Positions 1-6,754 are shown, numbered from the stretch's first letter. The stretch: 9,129 nt of DNA from an uncultured Prevotellaceae bacterium (GCA_945486445.1 CALYTD010000027.1:1-9129); one strand, 5' to 3'. The notes: a model not told the origin generated them from the sequence alone. Numbers and translations: made by a program.

Positions 1-102
1 TTGGCGAAGGTTTCCAATGAGATCATCAACAAGGTGAAAGGTGTCAATCGCGTTTGCTATGACATCTCGTCAAAGCCACCAGCAACGATAGAGTGGGAGT
101 AA
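1..102 (+). CDS. guaA: GMP synthase (glutamine-hydrolysing), C-terminal fragment
   Basis: Only the last 33 codons and the TAA stop are present; the gene continues upstream of the window. The translation ends in [11 protein letters not shown], the very conserved C-terminus of GuaA, preceded by VNRVCYDI, which matches the last strand of its dimerisation domain. GuaA is a cytosolic enzyme that converts XMP to GMP using glutamine-derived ammonia and ATP in de novo purine synthesis. The frame is open from base 1. A strong hairpin 31 nt downstream suggests it is the last gene of its transcript. The identification rests on a short but highly diagnostic tail. Confidence 0.93.
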   Translation: MAKVSNEIINKVKGVNRVCYDISSKPPATIEWE

Positions 103-133
103 TCCTGCGATTATACATAACATAACTATATGG

Positions 134-170
134 AATCAGCCATCGGAAACGACCTTCCCGATGGCTGATT
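134..170 (+). terminator. Probable terminator of guaA
   Basis: A perfect 13-bp inverted repeat: AATCAGCCATCGG at 134-146 pairs with CCGATGGCTGATT at 158-170 around an 11-nt loop. It lies 31 nt after the guaA stop and is followed by a T-rich stretch (TTTGTATTT). Position, stem strength and the U-rich tail fit an intrinsic terminator. The tail is interrupted by G and A, so termination efficiency is uncertain. The AATCAGC word resembles the repeat words further right, but the rest of this stem differs from them. Confidence 0.75.
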
Positions 171-238
171 TGTATTTAATACGCTATGCTTTTATGCCAT
201 ATAATGCCGTTGTCTTTTCACAGGACACAATCACCTTA

Positions 239-327
239 ATTGTAAAAGGGTGCTGATTACACTGCAATCAGCACCTAATCACCGTGTAATCAAGCCTCTT
301 TTACAATGTAATCAGGTGCTGATTGCA
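239..327. repeat. Element A: cluster of inverted repeats, member of a palindromic repeat family
   Basis: Three overlapping perfect inverted repeats lie here. A local hairpin has GGTGCTGATT (249-258) pairing with AATCAGCACC (266-275). A longer-range pairing joins TGCAATCAGCACCT (263-276) with AGGTGCTGATTGCA (314-327). An outer pair joins ATTGTAAAAG (239-248) with CTTTTACAAT (298-307). The first two pairings share one arm, so they exclude each other in a single strand. TGTAATCAGGTGCTG (307-321) is identical to 3604-3618, and AATCACCGTGTAATCA (277-292) matches 3596-3611 at 15 of 16 positions. This makes it a diverged or rearranged relative of the palindrome at 3589-3661. Function is unknown. Confidence 0.8.
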
Positions 328-487
328 ATGGTCTTGTCTCGGTTTTCTTTCGGCAAGGTAATCAGGCATACCCCTAATATGCTTAAAAAAGGAGGAGTAT
401 GACTAACAAGTACCTATTAACTATGCTGTTTTATAGACTTAAATAAAAAAAATTATCATAAATAATGGTTTTCTGAAGAAAAGTTAT

Positions 488-495
488 TATCTTTG
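488..495 (+). promoter_or_regulatory. Bacteroidetes sigma-ABfr -7 box for the LtaS-like gene
   Basis: TATCTTTG fits the TAnnTTTG -7 consensus of the Bacteroidetes primary sigma factor. It lies 65 nt upstream of the ATG at 561, within an AT-rich stretch. No convincing TTTG-like -33 box is seen about 20 nt upstream. Transcription would start around 502, giving a leader of roughly 60 nt and placing element A outside this transcript. Confidence 0.6.
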
Positions 496-560
496 CAACC
501 TAATTCTTTATGAAACATTTATTAACCCGATAAAGTTAAAACATAAAATATTTTAGTTGA

Positions 561-2333
561 ATGCCTGCAAACAGATACAATAGAATAACAATGCGCATTA
601 TGGCTATTCTTAGGAAATATGGAATATCCTGTGTACTCTTTTTATTAATGTGCATGAACTTATTATATATGCACTATGTGGTTCTTACAGATGATTTTCA
701 GAACACTGATATAAGTTTTAAGGAACCATGTAACTTTGTTTACTTTGACGTTCTGTTAACGACGCTGTTCTTTTCACTGCTGACATGGAGGCGGAGAAAA
801 CTAACCTATATCTTCTCCTACATCTTCCTCGTTTATTTTGTCTTGGCTAATATCATATATTCAAGATTCTTTCATACCTATTTCTCGTTTTGTGTATTTT
901 CAGAAACTACCAATTTCAGTGGGACATGGTGGTTTGGTTATGTGCAAGAGGCTTTCAGATGGACAGACCTGTTACTTGTGTTCACAACATCATTATTCGT
1001 CTGGTGTCTCATGGTTAGGACGTGGCGCAAGGCGCGTGTGAATGTTGTGATATTGATATTATTGCTGCTCACAATTAGTTGTAACAAGGTTTGGCATGAT
1101 GTAAAAGATGGATATATCACAGACTTTGCTTCTTTTTATGATAGACATATTGGCTCATATTTTCAAAACTCTTACAGGTTTAATCCCAGTTCGACGGTTG
1201 TAGAAAGTGGAATTATAAGGACACAGGTGGTATGTGATGTACTGATAGGTACAGGATATAAGGCTTTAGATGACGACGAAATAAAGCAAATAGACAACTA
1301 TCTAGCCAAGATAAAAAGGGAACGTGGTGCCCAGTATGCCGGAACAACTGTCGTAGGGCGTCCCAATATAGTGTTTATTATTGTGGAATCATACCTTTCG
1401 GTAGTATCAGATTTGAAGGTTAATGGAAAGGAAATAACACCATATCTGAATGCAATCAAGCATAGTGGGGGATATTATAACGGGCAGATGACACCTTGTA
1501 TCACTACCGGCGAGTCAAGTGATGCGCAGGTTATATACTTCGCCGGCTTAATTCCTATGTCCAAAGGAATGGCCGTCATGAGCGTAATTCGTGATGATAT
1601 TGTAGGGCTTCCACGCCTTCTGCACGAGCAAAAAGGCTATTCTACATATATGACAATACCCACAAAATTATCATTTTGGCATCAGGAAGAAGCTAACATA
1701 AAGTATGGTATAGATACTACTTACTCTGCTCTGCAAAGCGAAAAAGATGTTTGGGTGGATGATTCTATTGTGTTTTCTGTCGCATCAGACAAACAAAAGC
1801 ATATGAAAGAGCCATTCTTTCATACGATACTGACAGTTTCCATGCACGCTCCATACAAAGGTTACAAGTTTCCAGAGCATAAAGACCTTGTGTTTCCTGC
1901 CAAATATTCCAACGAATACAAGAACTATCTGAAATACTGCCGCTATACAGATATGCAGATAGAACGTTACATAAATGACATGAAAGCGTCTGGGGAATAC
2001 AACAATACCGTATTTATAATAACCTCAGACCATCAAGCTCACGCAGAACTTCTCAATATTCGGGAAGAAGAAATCAACCATTCGAAGGTGCCTATCTATA
2101 TAATAAACGCAGGAATAGATGTTGATAGTGCTTACAATGGTGAGATTCTGCAAATAGATATATACCCGAGTTTAATGGACTTGTTTGGGCTCAGGTCCGA
2201 TTTCCGGGGTTTCGGACACAGTATTTTCCGTCAGAATTACAAGTGTGAACTGACAGATGAGGCAAGAAATATATCCAACAGAATACTGACGGGGAATTAC
2301 TTTGGGCAGAAAATGCGTTTTGTCAGCAGGTAA
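561..2333 (+). CDS. LtaS/MdoB-like phosphoglycerol transferase (sulfatase-fold membrane protein)
   Basis: This 590-residue protein has the LtaS layout. Five predicted membrane helices (about 20-42, 58-76, 82-104, 135-153, 160-174) precede a C-terminal extracytoplasmic domain of the alkaline-phosphatase/sulfatase superfamily starting near 266. Visible landmarks are PNIVFIIVES with metal ligand E276, GESSDAQ with S319 at the position of the LtaS nucleophile Thr300 (GKTSDSE), FW at 372-373, MHAPY with H429, and SDH with D490-H491. Family enzymes transfer phosphoglycerol or related phospho-groups from lipids to envelope glycans or lipids. The substrate here is unknown, and lipoteichoic acid is not expected in this Gram-negative group. 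Start 561 is the first ATG; 591 and 600 are in-frame alternatives with little effect on topology. The gene is monocistronic and visibly AT-richer than its neighbours. A sulfatase or phosphoethanolamine transferase role is possible but fits the landmarks less well. Confidence 0.85.
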   Translation: MPANRYNRITMRIMAILRKYGISCVLFLLMCMNLLYMHYVVLTDDFQNTDISFKEPCNFVYFDVLLTTLFFSLLTWRRRKLTYIFSYIFLVYFVLANIIYSRFFHTYFSFCVFSETTNFSGTWWFGYVQEAFRWTDLLLVFTTSLFVWCLMVRTWRKARVNVVILILLLLTISCNKVWHDVKDGYITDFASFYDRHIGSYFQNSYRFNPSSTVVESGIIRTQVVCDVLIGTGYKALDDDEIKQIDNYLAKIKRERGAQYAGTTVVGRPNIVFIIVESYLSVVSDLKVNGKEITPYLNAIKHSGGYYNGQMTPCITTGESSDAQVIYFAGLIPMSKGMAVMSVIRDDIVGLPRLLHEQKGYSTYMTIPTKLSFWHQEEANIKYGIDTTYSALQSEKDVWVDDSIVFSVASDKQKHMKEPFFHTILTVSMHAPYKGYKFPEHKDLVFPAKYSNEYKNYLKYCRYTDMQIERYINDMKASGEYNNTVFIITSDHQAHAELLNIREEEINHSKVPIYIINAGIDVDSAYNGEILQIDIYPSLMDLFGLRSDFRGFGHSIFRQNYKCELTDEARNISNRILTGNYFGQKMRFVSR

Positions 2334-2382
2334 TACTGGGGTATTCTATATCCAATGATGTTGTTTTCTGCCGTCTATTCCG

Positions 2383-3327
2383 CTATTCCAGTTCCACCAG
2401 TTTGTTGACGATGGCATAGATGGTGAGGCCGGCTATGGAGTGTATCTGTAACTTGCGGGCAATGTTGCGGCGGTGGGTTATGACGGTGTTGGGGGCAATG
2501 AATAGTTTGTCTGCTATTTCTTTGTTTGTCAATCCCTGCACTACTCCTACTACAACGTCTTTCTCTCTCTCTGACAGTGCTTCGCCGTTGTCTGCCGATG
2601 TGTTGATAAGTGATGATAGGGTAGGGACGGGGTTGCTCTCGTTGTGGGCTTTCTCTAATTCCTGAATGGCTGGAATGAAGATGGCCTCTTCTACGTTTGC
2701 GTGCAGAGCGAGCCACTCTTCAAGGTTGTACAGGTCATAGAGTGTGGCGGTAAGGAGGTTTCCTAACTTCGGGTCTGAGGGCAGATACTTTATTATTACG
2801 CTTTTCAGTTCTTTGAGTTTCTCGCTTGTTTGGTCGTGATGTTTGGAGAAAGTCTCTATGTCGTAGCCTGCTTTTTTCTCGCCGTTGAGCAGTCCTTCCA
2901 CGTATGGGAACAGTGTTTGTTCCTCAAATTTCATGTGGTGGGTGATGAAACGGGCATACTCGTCAAACATTTTTATTATCAGTTTGCCGAGCCTGTCGCC
3001 CTCTGCCAGTGCCTCTACCAGTTCTTTGCGCAGGAAGGGCAGTTGGAAGTCTATGTAGTATTGGTGTGAGGCACGCAGGTAACGCAGCAGGGTGTGTATG
3101 TCGAGGTGGTGTATATCGCTTTGGGAGTGATAACCGTTTATGGTGAGGTTGACAATCACGAGGAAGGTGAAGGTGTCCACGCCGTCGGCTTCGCACACTT
3201 CCTTTACGGTCTTTGTGCCAAACCCCATGCCTATGCCAAAGGCGCTGAGGCTCTGTAACACGTTGTAGTTGTCGCGTATCAGTGCCAGCATCTGGTCGTT
3301 GGGTTCATATAGTTTCATCTTTTTCAT
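2383..3327 (-). CDS. Hemerythrin/RIC-like sensor fused to LuxR-type DNA-binding domain (one-component regulator)
   Basis: This is a 314-residue protein when read from the ATG at 3327. An in-frame GTG at 3333 and another ATG at 3318 are alternatives; 3327 was preferred because ATG dominates in this group. Residues about 13-60 resemble the N-terminal domain of RIC/ScdA/YtfE (FGIxxxxGxKTVKEVCEADGVD), but the usual CC pair is GF. A four-helix hemerythrin-like domain follows (about 72-228) with all six predicted di-iron ligands: H88, H131, E135, H163 or H164, H209 and E213, spaced nearly as in E. coli YtfE. A LuxR/GerE helix-turn-helix (about 249-312) follows, beginning LSEREKDVVVGVVQGLTNKEIA. The inference is a cytosolic transcription factor that senses oxygen, nitric oxide or redox state through the iron centre. 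Its targets are unknown. It is transcribed alone from its own promoter and convergent with the LtaS-like gene. Confidence 0.87.
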   Translation of the reverse strand: MKKMKLYEPNDQMLALIRDNYNVLQSLSAFGIGMGFGTKTVKEVCEADGVDTFTFLVIVNLTINGYHSQSDIHHLDIHTLLRYLRASHQYYIDFQLPFLRKELVEALAEGDRLGKLIIKMFDEYARFITHHMKFEEQTLFPYVEGLLNGEKKAGYDIETFSKHHDQTSEKLKELKSVIIKYLPSDPKLGNLLTATLYDLYNLEEWLALHANVEEAIFIPAIQELEKAHNESNPVPTLSSLINTSADNGEALSEREKDVVVGVVQGLTNKEIADKLFIAPNTVITHRRNIARKLQIHSIAGLTIYAIVNKLVELE

Positions 3328-3359
3328 TGCCACAGTCTTGTTATATTGGTTTTCTGGCG

Positions 3360-3391
3360 CAAAGTTACCTATTTCTTATGACGTGGGCAAT
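3360..3391 (-). promoter_or_regulatory. Bacteroidetes promoter of the hemerythrin-LuxR gene
   Basis: On the minus strand TAACTTTG (3367-3360) matches the TAnnTTTG -7 consensus, and ATTG (3391-3388) sits 20 nt upstream at the -33 position. The -7 box is 32 nt before the ATG at 3327, so the leader is short (about 25 nt). The arms AATAC (3389-3393) and GTATT (3404-3408) flank 10 nt, with the first arm overlapping the -33 box. This could be an operator half-site pair, but it is short and unproven. Confidence 0.72.
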
Positions 3392-3517
3392 ACTTACAAG
3401 TGGGTATTTCCTGTCGCAGCATTACATTTCTGTTGTTTTCGTGTTGTGATGGTGTTAACTATATGTGGGTAGGTTGTTTATGCCGCCCGTTGTTGCTGTT
3501 TGTTCTAGGGAATGGTG

Positions 3518-3527
3518 TTGACGTCAA
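3518..3527. promoter_or_regulatory. 10-bp palindrome, possible operator
   Basis: TTGACGTCAA is its own reverse complement. It lies about 150 nt upstream of the regulator's promoter and about 190 nt past the pcrA stop. Short palindromes of this type can be dimeric regulator sites, but a single 10-bp match can arise by chance and no partner gene is identified. Confidence 0.25.
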
Positions 3528-3588
3528 TCAGTCGTTATTCCGCCGATAGCGGTCTTCATCGTTTGTAATAACCTGTTGGAGAGTAAAA

Positions 3589-3661
3589 AGGTGCAAATCA
3601 CTGTGTAATCAGGTGCTGTTCGTGTTGTAATCAGCACCTGTTTACATGGTGATTTGCACCT
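3589..3661 (-). terminator. Element B: 73-nt palindrome, probable terminator of the lipoprotein-mtgA-pcrA operon
   Basis: Outer arms AGGTGCAAATCAC (3589-3601) and GTGATTTGCACCT (3649-3661) pair over 13 bp. After small mismatches, TGTAA (3604-3608) pairs with TTACA (3642-3646), then CAGGTGCTG (3610-3618) with CAGCACCTG (3632-3640), closing a 13-nt loop. In all, 27 of 30 arm positions pair. On the minus strand the stem is followed at once by TTTTT (3588-3584, next to the T of 3589), and it lies 55 nt past the pcrA stop, so it has the form of an intrinsic terminator for that operon. It also shares words with the 239-327 cluster, so it looks like a member of a dispersed repeat family serving as a terminator. 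Confidence 0.75.
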
Positions 3662-3715
3662 CTTTGCGGGCGTTGCCGTTTGACGTGGTGTTGCGGTTGG
3701 CTGTTTTTGTTGGTG

Positions 3716-6049
3716 TTATGCCTGTACTTTCAGTCTTGCAAATTTCAGCAACAGTTGTTTTGTTCCTGCGTTTTCAAACTCCACCGTGGCTTTTGTGCTT
3801 TCGCCATTGCCCTCTATCTTGCGCACTATTCCTTTGCCAAAGCGTTCGTGTAGCACGCTGGTACCCACTGTTATGTTTCCTCCTGCTCCTGCTGTTGATA
3901 TTTGCGGTGAGGGTGATGGTGGTGTTGTTACACGGTGTGGGGCTTCTTTTATTGCGGCGTTCAGGCTGCGCAGGTTGCTTTGTCGTTGCGTGTTGTAGTT
4001 GGTTCGTTGCCCGTATTCTGGCATTGAACCGAATAGTGATTGCCTGCTGTTGCCTGTCATCTGCCTGAAGGTGCTGGCGCTGCTGCTGTCAATGGTGAGG
4101 AAATTGGGGTCTATGTCGCGTATGAAACGGCTTGGAGTGTCAAACTCCATCTTTCCGTAGCGGTAGCGACTGCGTGCGTAGGTGAGTGTGCAACTCTTCT
4201 CGGCACGTGTTATTGCTACGTATAGCAGGCGGCGTTCCTCTTCCAACTTGCGCTGTGTGTCGGTGCATAGCGGACTCGGAAAGATGTTTTCTTCCATGCC
4301 TACGATATATACAATGGGGAATTCCAGCCCCTTGGAACTGTGTATTGTCATCAGTGTCACCTTGGGGTTGGTATCGTCCTGCGTGTCACGGTCGCTAAGC
4401 AGTGCTACGTCATGCAGGAAGTCTGTCAGCCGATCAGGCTCTCCTTCTTCACGGGCTGTCTCCACAAACTCCTGCATTGACGACATGAACTCCTCTATGT
4501 TCTCCTGTCGTGAGCGGTATTCTGGCTCGTTGCTTGAATATATCTCCTGTGTTATGCCTGATTGTTTCACTATGTTTTGACCTATGGCAAAGGCGTCTTC
4601 CGTTGCCAGTCGTGCGGAAAAACCCTCTATCAGTGCGCGGAAGTTGGCCAGTTTGGTCAGTGTTCCCTTGTTGACGTCCAGTCCGGCATCGGCTGGTGAG
4701 CAGATGACTTGCCACATACTCATGCCCACGGAGTGTGCCGCAGCAGCGACTTTTTGCACTGTTGTGTCGCCAATGCCGCGTGTGGGGTAGTTTATTATAC
4801 GGCGGAATGCCTCCTCATCGTCATGGTTAACCACGAGGCGGAAGTAGGCTATGATGTCCTTTATCTCCTTACGCTGGTAGAAACTCATGCCTCCATAGAT
4901 GCTGTAAGGCACGTTGTTCTTCATAAACTGTTCCTCGAACGTGCGGCTTTGGTAGTTTGTTCGGTAGAGGATGGCGCAGTCAGAGTATTCCAGTCCCTCG
5001 TGTCTCACCCTGCGTTTTATGTCGTTGCAGACGTACATGGCCTCCTCTCTGTCACTTGCAAACTCCTTGAGCAGCAGTTTATCACCCTCATCGTTGTGGC
5101 TGAACACGTTCTTCTCTATCTGCCATTGGTTTTTGTGTATCAGGCTGTTGGCGGCCTGTACTATGCGTTTTGTGGACCGATAGTTCTGCTCTAACTTAAA
5201 GAGCCGGGCGTCGGTGTATATCTTTTGAAAGTTGAGTATGTTGTCAATGTTCGCCCCACGGAAGCCGTATATGCTCTGTGCATCGTCTCCTACCACGCAG
5301 ACGAAGTGGTGGCGTGAGGTAAGTTGCATGATAATGCACTGCTGGGCGTAGTTAGTGTCCTGATACTCATCTACAAGAATGAAGCGCAGCGCGTTGGCAT
5401 AGACCTCCAGAATGTCGTCATGTTCCTTGAAAAGGAGGTAGGTATTGAGTAGCAGGTCGTCAAAGTCCATGGCGTTGCTGGCCTTGCATCGTTGCTGATA
5501 GATGGCGTATATCTGTGCGGTTTGTGGCACTTTGTCAGCATTGTCCCTGCTGATGACGTATGGGTCAGCGGCATATTGCTCTGCGGTGATGAGCCTGTTC
5601 TTTGCCGATGATATACGGCTGTGTATGTCAGCGGGCTTGTACACCTTGTCGTTAAGGCCCAGTTCCTTTATCACGGACTTTAACAATGCCCTTGAATCAG
5701 CCTCGTCATAGATGGTGTAGTTGTTGTTATAGCCTATGTGTGCGGCCTCGGCACGAAGGATACGAGCAAAGAGTGAGTGGAAGGTTCCCATGCGTAGGTA
5801 GCGTGCCGTGTCGCCCCCAACGATGTTACCTATACGTTCTTTCATCTCCCTTGCCGCCTTGTTGGTGAAGGTCAGTGCCATTATCTCCCACGGTTTCAGC
5901 CCGTTTGTAAGCAAATGAGCTATTTTGTAGGTCAGCACACGTGTCTTTCCAGAACCAGCACCGGCTATAACGAGTGAGGGGCCGCTGATGTATTCAACGG
6001 CCTCTCGCTGCGATTCGTTTAGTTCGTTAAGGTAGTCTTGTTGTTGCAT
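3716..6049 (-). CDS. pcrA: ATP-dependent 3'-5' DNA helicase, PcrA/UvrD family
   Basis: This 777-residue superfamily 1A helicase has every core motif in order: Q motif LNESQREAV (10-18), Walker A AGAGSGKT (29-36), LTFTNKAA, GTFHSL, Walker B VDEYQDT with D227-E228, GDDAQSIYGFRGA, QNYRST, TIHSSKGLEFPIVY and RLLYVAITRAE. The last 50 residues (VGTSVLHERFGKGIV onward) match the PcrA C-terminal Tudor-like domain that binds RNA polymerase in other bacteria. The protein unwinds DNA in nucleotide-excision repair, clears recombination intermediates and removes stalled polymerase. Its ATG at 6049 overlaps the mtgA stop (TAATG), which implies translational coupling. An in-frame ATG at 6181 would add 44 residues lying inside mtgA with no helicase similarity, so it was not used. 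PcrA and UvrD are not separable from sequence alone; the length is typical. Confidence 0.95.
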   Translation of the reverse strand: MQQQDYLNELNESQREAVEYISGPSLVIAGAGSGKTRVLTYKIAHLLTNGLKPWEIMALTFTNKAAREMKERIGNIVGGDTARYLRMGTFHSLFARILRAEAAHIGYNNNYTIYDEADSRALLKSVIKELGLNDKVYKPADIHSRISSAKNRLITAEQYAADPYVISRDNADKVPQTAQIYAIYQQRCKASNAMDFDDLLLNTYLLFKEHDDILEVYANALRFILVDEYQDTNYAQQCIIMQLTSRHHFVCVVGDDAQSIYGFRGANIDNILNFQKIYTDARLFKLEQNYRSTKRIVQAANSLIHKNQWQIEKNVFSHNDEGDKLLLKEFASDREEAMYVCNDIKRRVRHEGLEYSDCAILYRTNYQSRTFEEQFMKNNVPYSIYGGMSFYQRKEIKDIIAYFRLVVNHDDEEAFRRIINYPTRGIGDTTVQKVAAAAHSVGMSMWQVICSPADAGLDVNKGTLTKLANFRALIEGFSARLATEDAFAIGQNIVKQSGITQEIYSSNEPEYRSRQENIEEFMSSMQEFVETAREEGEPDRLTDFLHDVALLSDRDTQDDTNPKVTLMTIHSSKGLEFPIVYIVGMEENIFPSPLCTDTQRKLEEERRLLYVAITRAEKSCTLTYARSRYRYGKMEFDTPSRFIRDIDPNFLTIDSSSASTFRQMTGNSRQSLFGSMPEYGQRTNYNTQRQSNLRSLNAAIKEAPHRVTTPPSPSPQISTAGAGGNITVGTSVLHERFGKGIVRKIEGNGESTKATVEFENAGTKQLLLKFARLKVQA

Positions 6050-6744
6050 TACTTCTCCTCTGTCCACTTTACGTGTTTCATTTCTTTCACTATCTGCCTC
6101 TGTCGCTTTCTCATATATTGTGAAGGGTCTTTGCTTGAGAACCTCCTTGGGTTGGGAAGTGTGGCGGCTATCAGTGCACAATCACGCCTTGAGAGTGATG
6201 AAGCCGTCTTGCCGAAGTGGTGTTCCGCTACGGCATCAACGCCGTATATGCCGTCTCCCATCTCTATTGAGTTGAGATACACCTCCATGATACGTTCCTT
6301 TCCCCACACTAATTCTATCAATGTGGTGAAGTACATCTCCAATCCCTTGCGCAACCATGAGCGTCCTGGCCACAGAAATACGTTCTTTGCCGTCTGCTGG
6401 CTGATGGTACTGGCACCGTACTTCTTCTTCCCTGCCTTCATGTTACGTTCTACTGCCTTCTGAATGGCATCGAAATCAAAGCCGTGGTGTATGAGGAAAC
6501 GCTGGTCCTCACTTGCCATTACTGCTAAGGGCATGTCTGGAGTAATCTCCTCTATGGGCACCCAATGGTGGTGTAGCCGTGGCATCTCGCCGCTGCTTAC
6601 GTGCTGGGCGGTGCGTATGAACATAAGGGGAGTGAACCATACAGGTATGAATTTGTATGCTACAACAGCAAGGATAGTAGAGGCGAAGAACGCCGCTACT
6701 ATCCATTTTATAATCTTTCCTATTACAGGTACAGACAGTCCCAT
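6049..6744 (-). CDS. mtgA: Monofunctional biosynthetic peptidoglycan glycosyltransferase
   Basis: A 231-residue protein with one N-terminal membrane anchor (about 11-33) and a single GT51 domain, with no transpeptidase domain, as expected for MtgA. GT51 motifs are ASEDQRFLIHHGFD with catalytic E79, GASTISQQTAKN (110-121), RKGLEMYFTT with second glutamate E136, and KERIMEVYLN (149-158). It polymerises lipid II into glycan strands on the periplasmic face of the inner membrane, alongside class A penicillin-binding proteins. It starts 10 nt after the stop of the OmpA-family lipoprotein gene and ends in a TAATG overlap with pcrA, so it is the middle gene of a three-gene operon. The length and motif set are complete. 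Confidence 0.95.
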   Translation of the reverse strand: MGLSVPVIGKIIKWIVAAFFASTILAVVAYKFIPVWFTPLMFIRTAQHVSSGEMPRLHHHWVPIEEITPDMPLAVMASEDQRFLIHHGFDFDAIQKAVERNMKAGKKKYGASTISQQTAKNVFLWPGRSWLRKGLEMYFTTLIELVWGKERIMEVYLNSIEMGDGIYGVDAVAEHHFGKTASSLSRRDCALIAATLPNPRRFSSKDPSQYMRKRQRQIVKEMKHVKWTEEK

Positions 6745-6754
6745 AACTTATTAC

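Larger units (their letters stand above)
103..560. other. Intergenic region between guaA and the LtaS-like gene
   Basis: This 458-nt stretch has no convincing protein gene. In order it holds the guaA hairpin (134-170), a cluster of inverted repeats (239-327), a weak 5-bp hairpin (366-370 with 378-382) followed by an A-run, a purine-rich GGAGGAG at 391-397 placed too close to a 15-codon ORF to be persuasive, an AT-rich stretch (440-487) and a Bacteroidetes-type promoter box (488-495). Confidence 0.7.
3334..3715. other. Intergenic region between pcrA and the hemerythrin-LuxR gene
   Basis: This 382-nt stretch has no credible coding sequence; the short open frames here lack conserved features. 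It contains the regulator's promoter (3360-3391), a 10-bp perfect palindrome TTGACGTCAA (3518-3527), a minor CCGC/GCGG hairpin (3540-3552) and the large palindrome at 3589-3661. Confidence 0.7.

Noticed and set aside
239..327. CRISPR array
   Set aside because: The repeated words alternate in orientation, differ in spacing and number only three. There are no direct repeats with uniform spacers and no cas gene.
366..390. GCATA/TATGC hairpin followed by an A-run, as a terminator or leader structure
   Set aside because: A 5-bp stem is too weak, and the run is A rather than T on the plus strand. On the minus strand the T-run precedes the stem, so neither direction fits.
399..446. 15-codon ORF (MTNKYLLTMLFYRLK) preceded by GGAGGAG
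   Set aside because: The purine run ends only about 1-3 nt before the ATG, too close for a working Shine-Dalgarno site. The group rarely uses such sites, and the peptide shows no recognisable feature. It would need ribosome-profiling support.
2332..2345. AATAC/GTATT hairpin at the LtaS-like stop codon as a terminator
   Set aside because: The stem is only 5 bp of mostly A/T pairs and has no T-run after it. It is not convincing, so no terminator is called between the two convergent genes.
2375..2716. 113-codon minus-strand frame rich in Arg, His and Ser
   Set aside because: It overlaps the LuxR domain of the real gene in another frame and has the low-complexity composition of a shadow frame.
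3328..3333. GTG start for the hemerythrin-LuxR gene at 3333
   Set aside because: It adds only two residues before an ATG at 3327. ATG is preferred, though the GTG cannot be excluded.
4709..5194. 161-codon plus-strand open frame inside pcrA
   Set aside because: It lies opposite strongly conserved helicase motifs, has no family resemblance, and is explained by the codon composition of the true gene. The same holds for the other plus-strand frames between 3786 and 5868.
6050..6181. 44-residue N-terminal extension of PcrA from an in-frame ATG at 6181
   Set aside because: These codons lie wholly inside mtgA in another frame and show no helicase similarity. The ATG at 6049 gives the normal PcrA N-terminus right before the Q motif.
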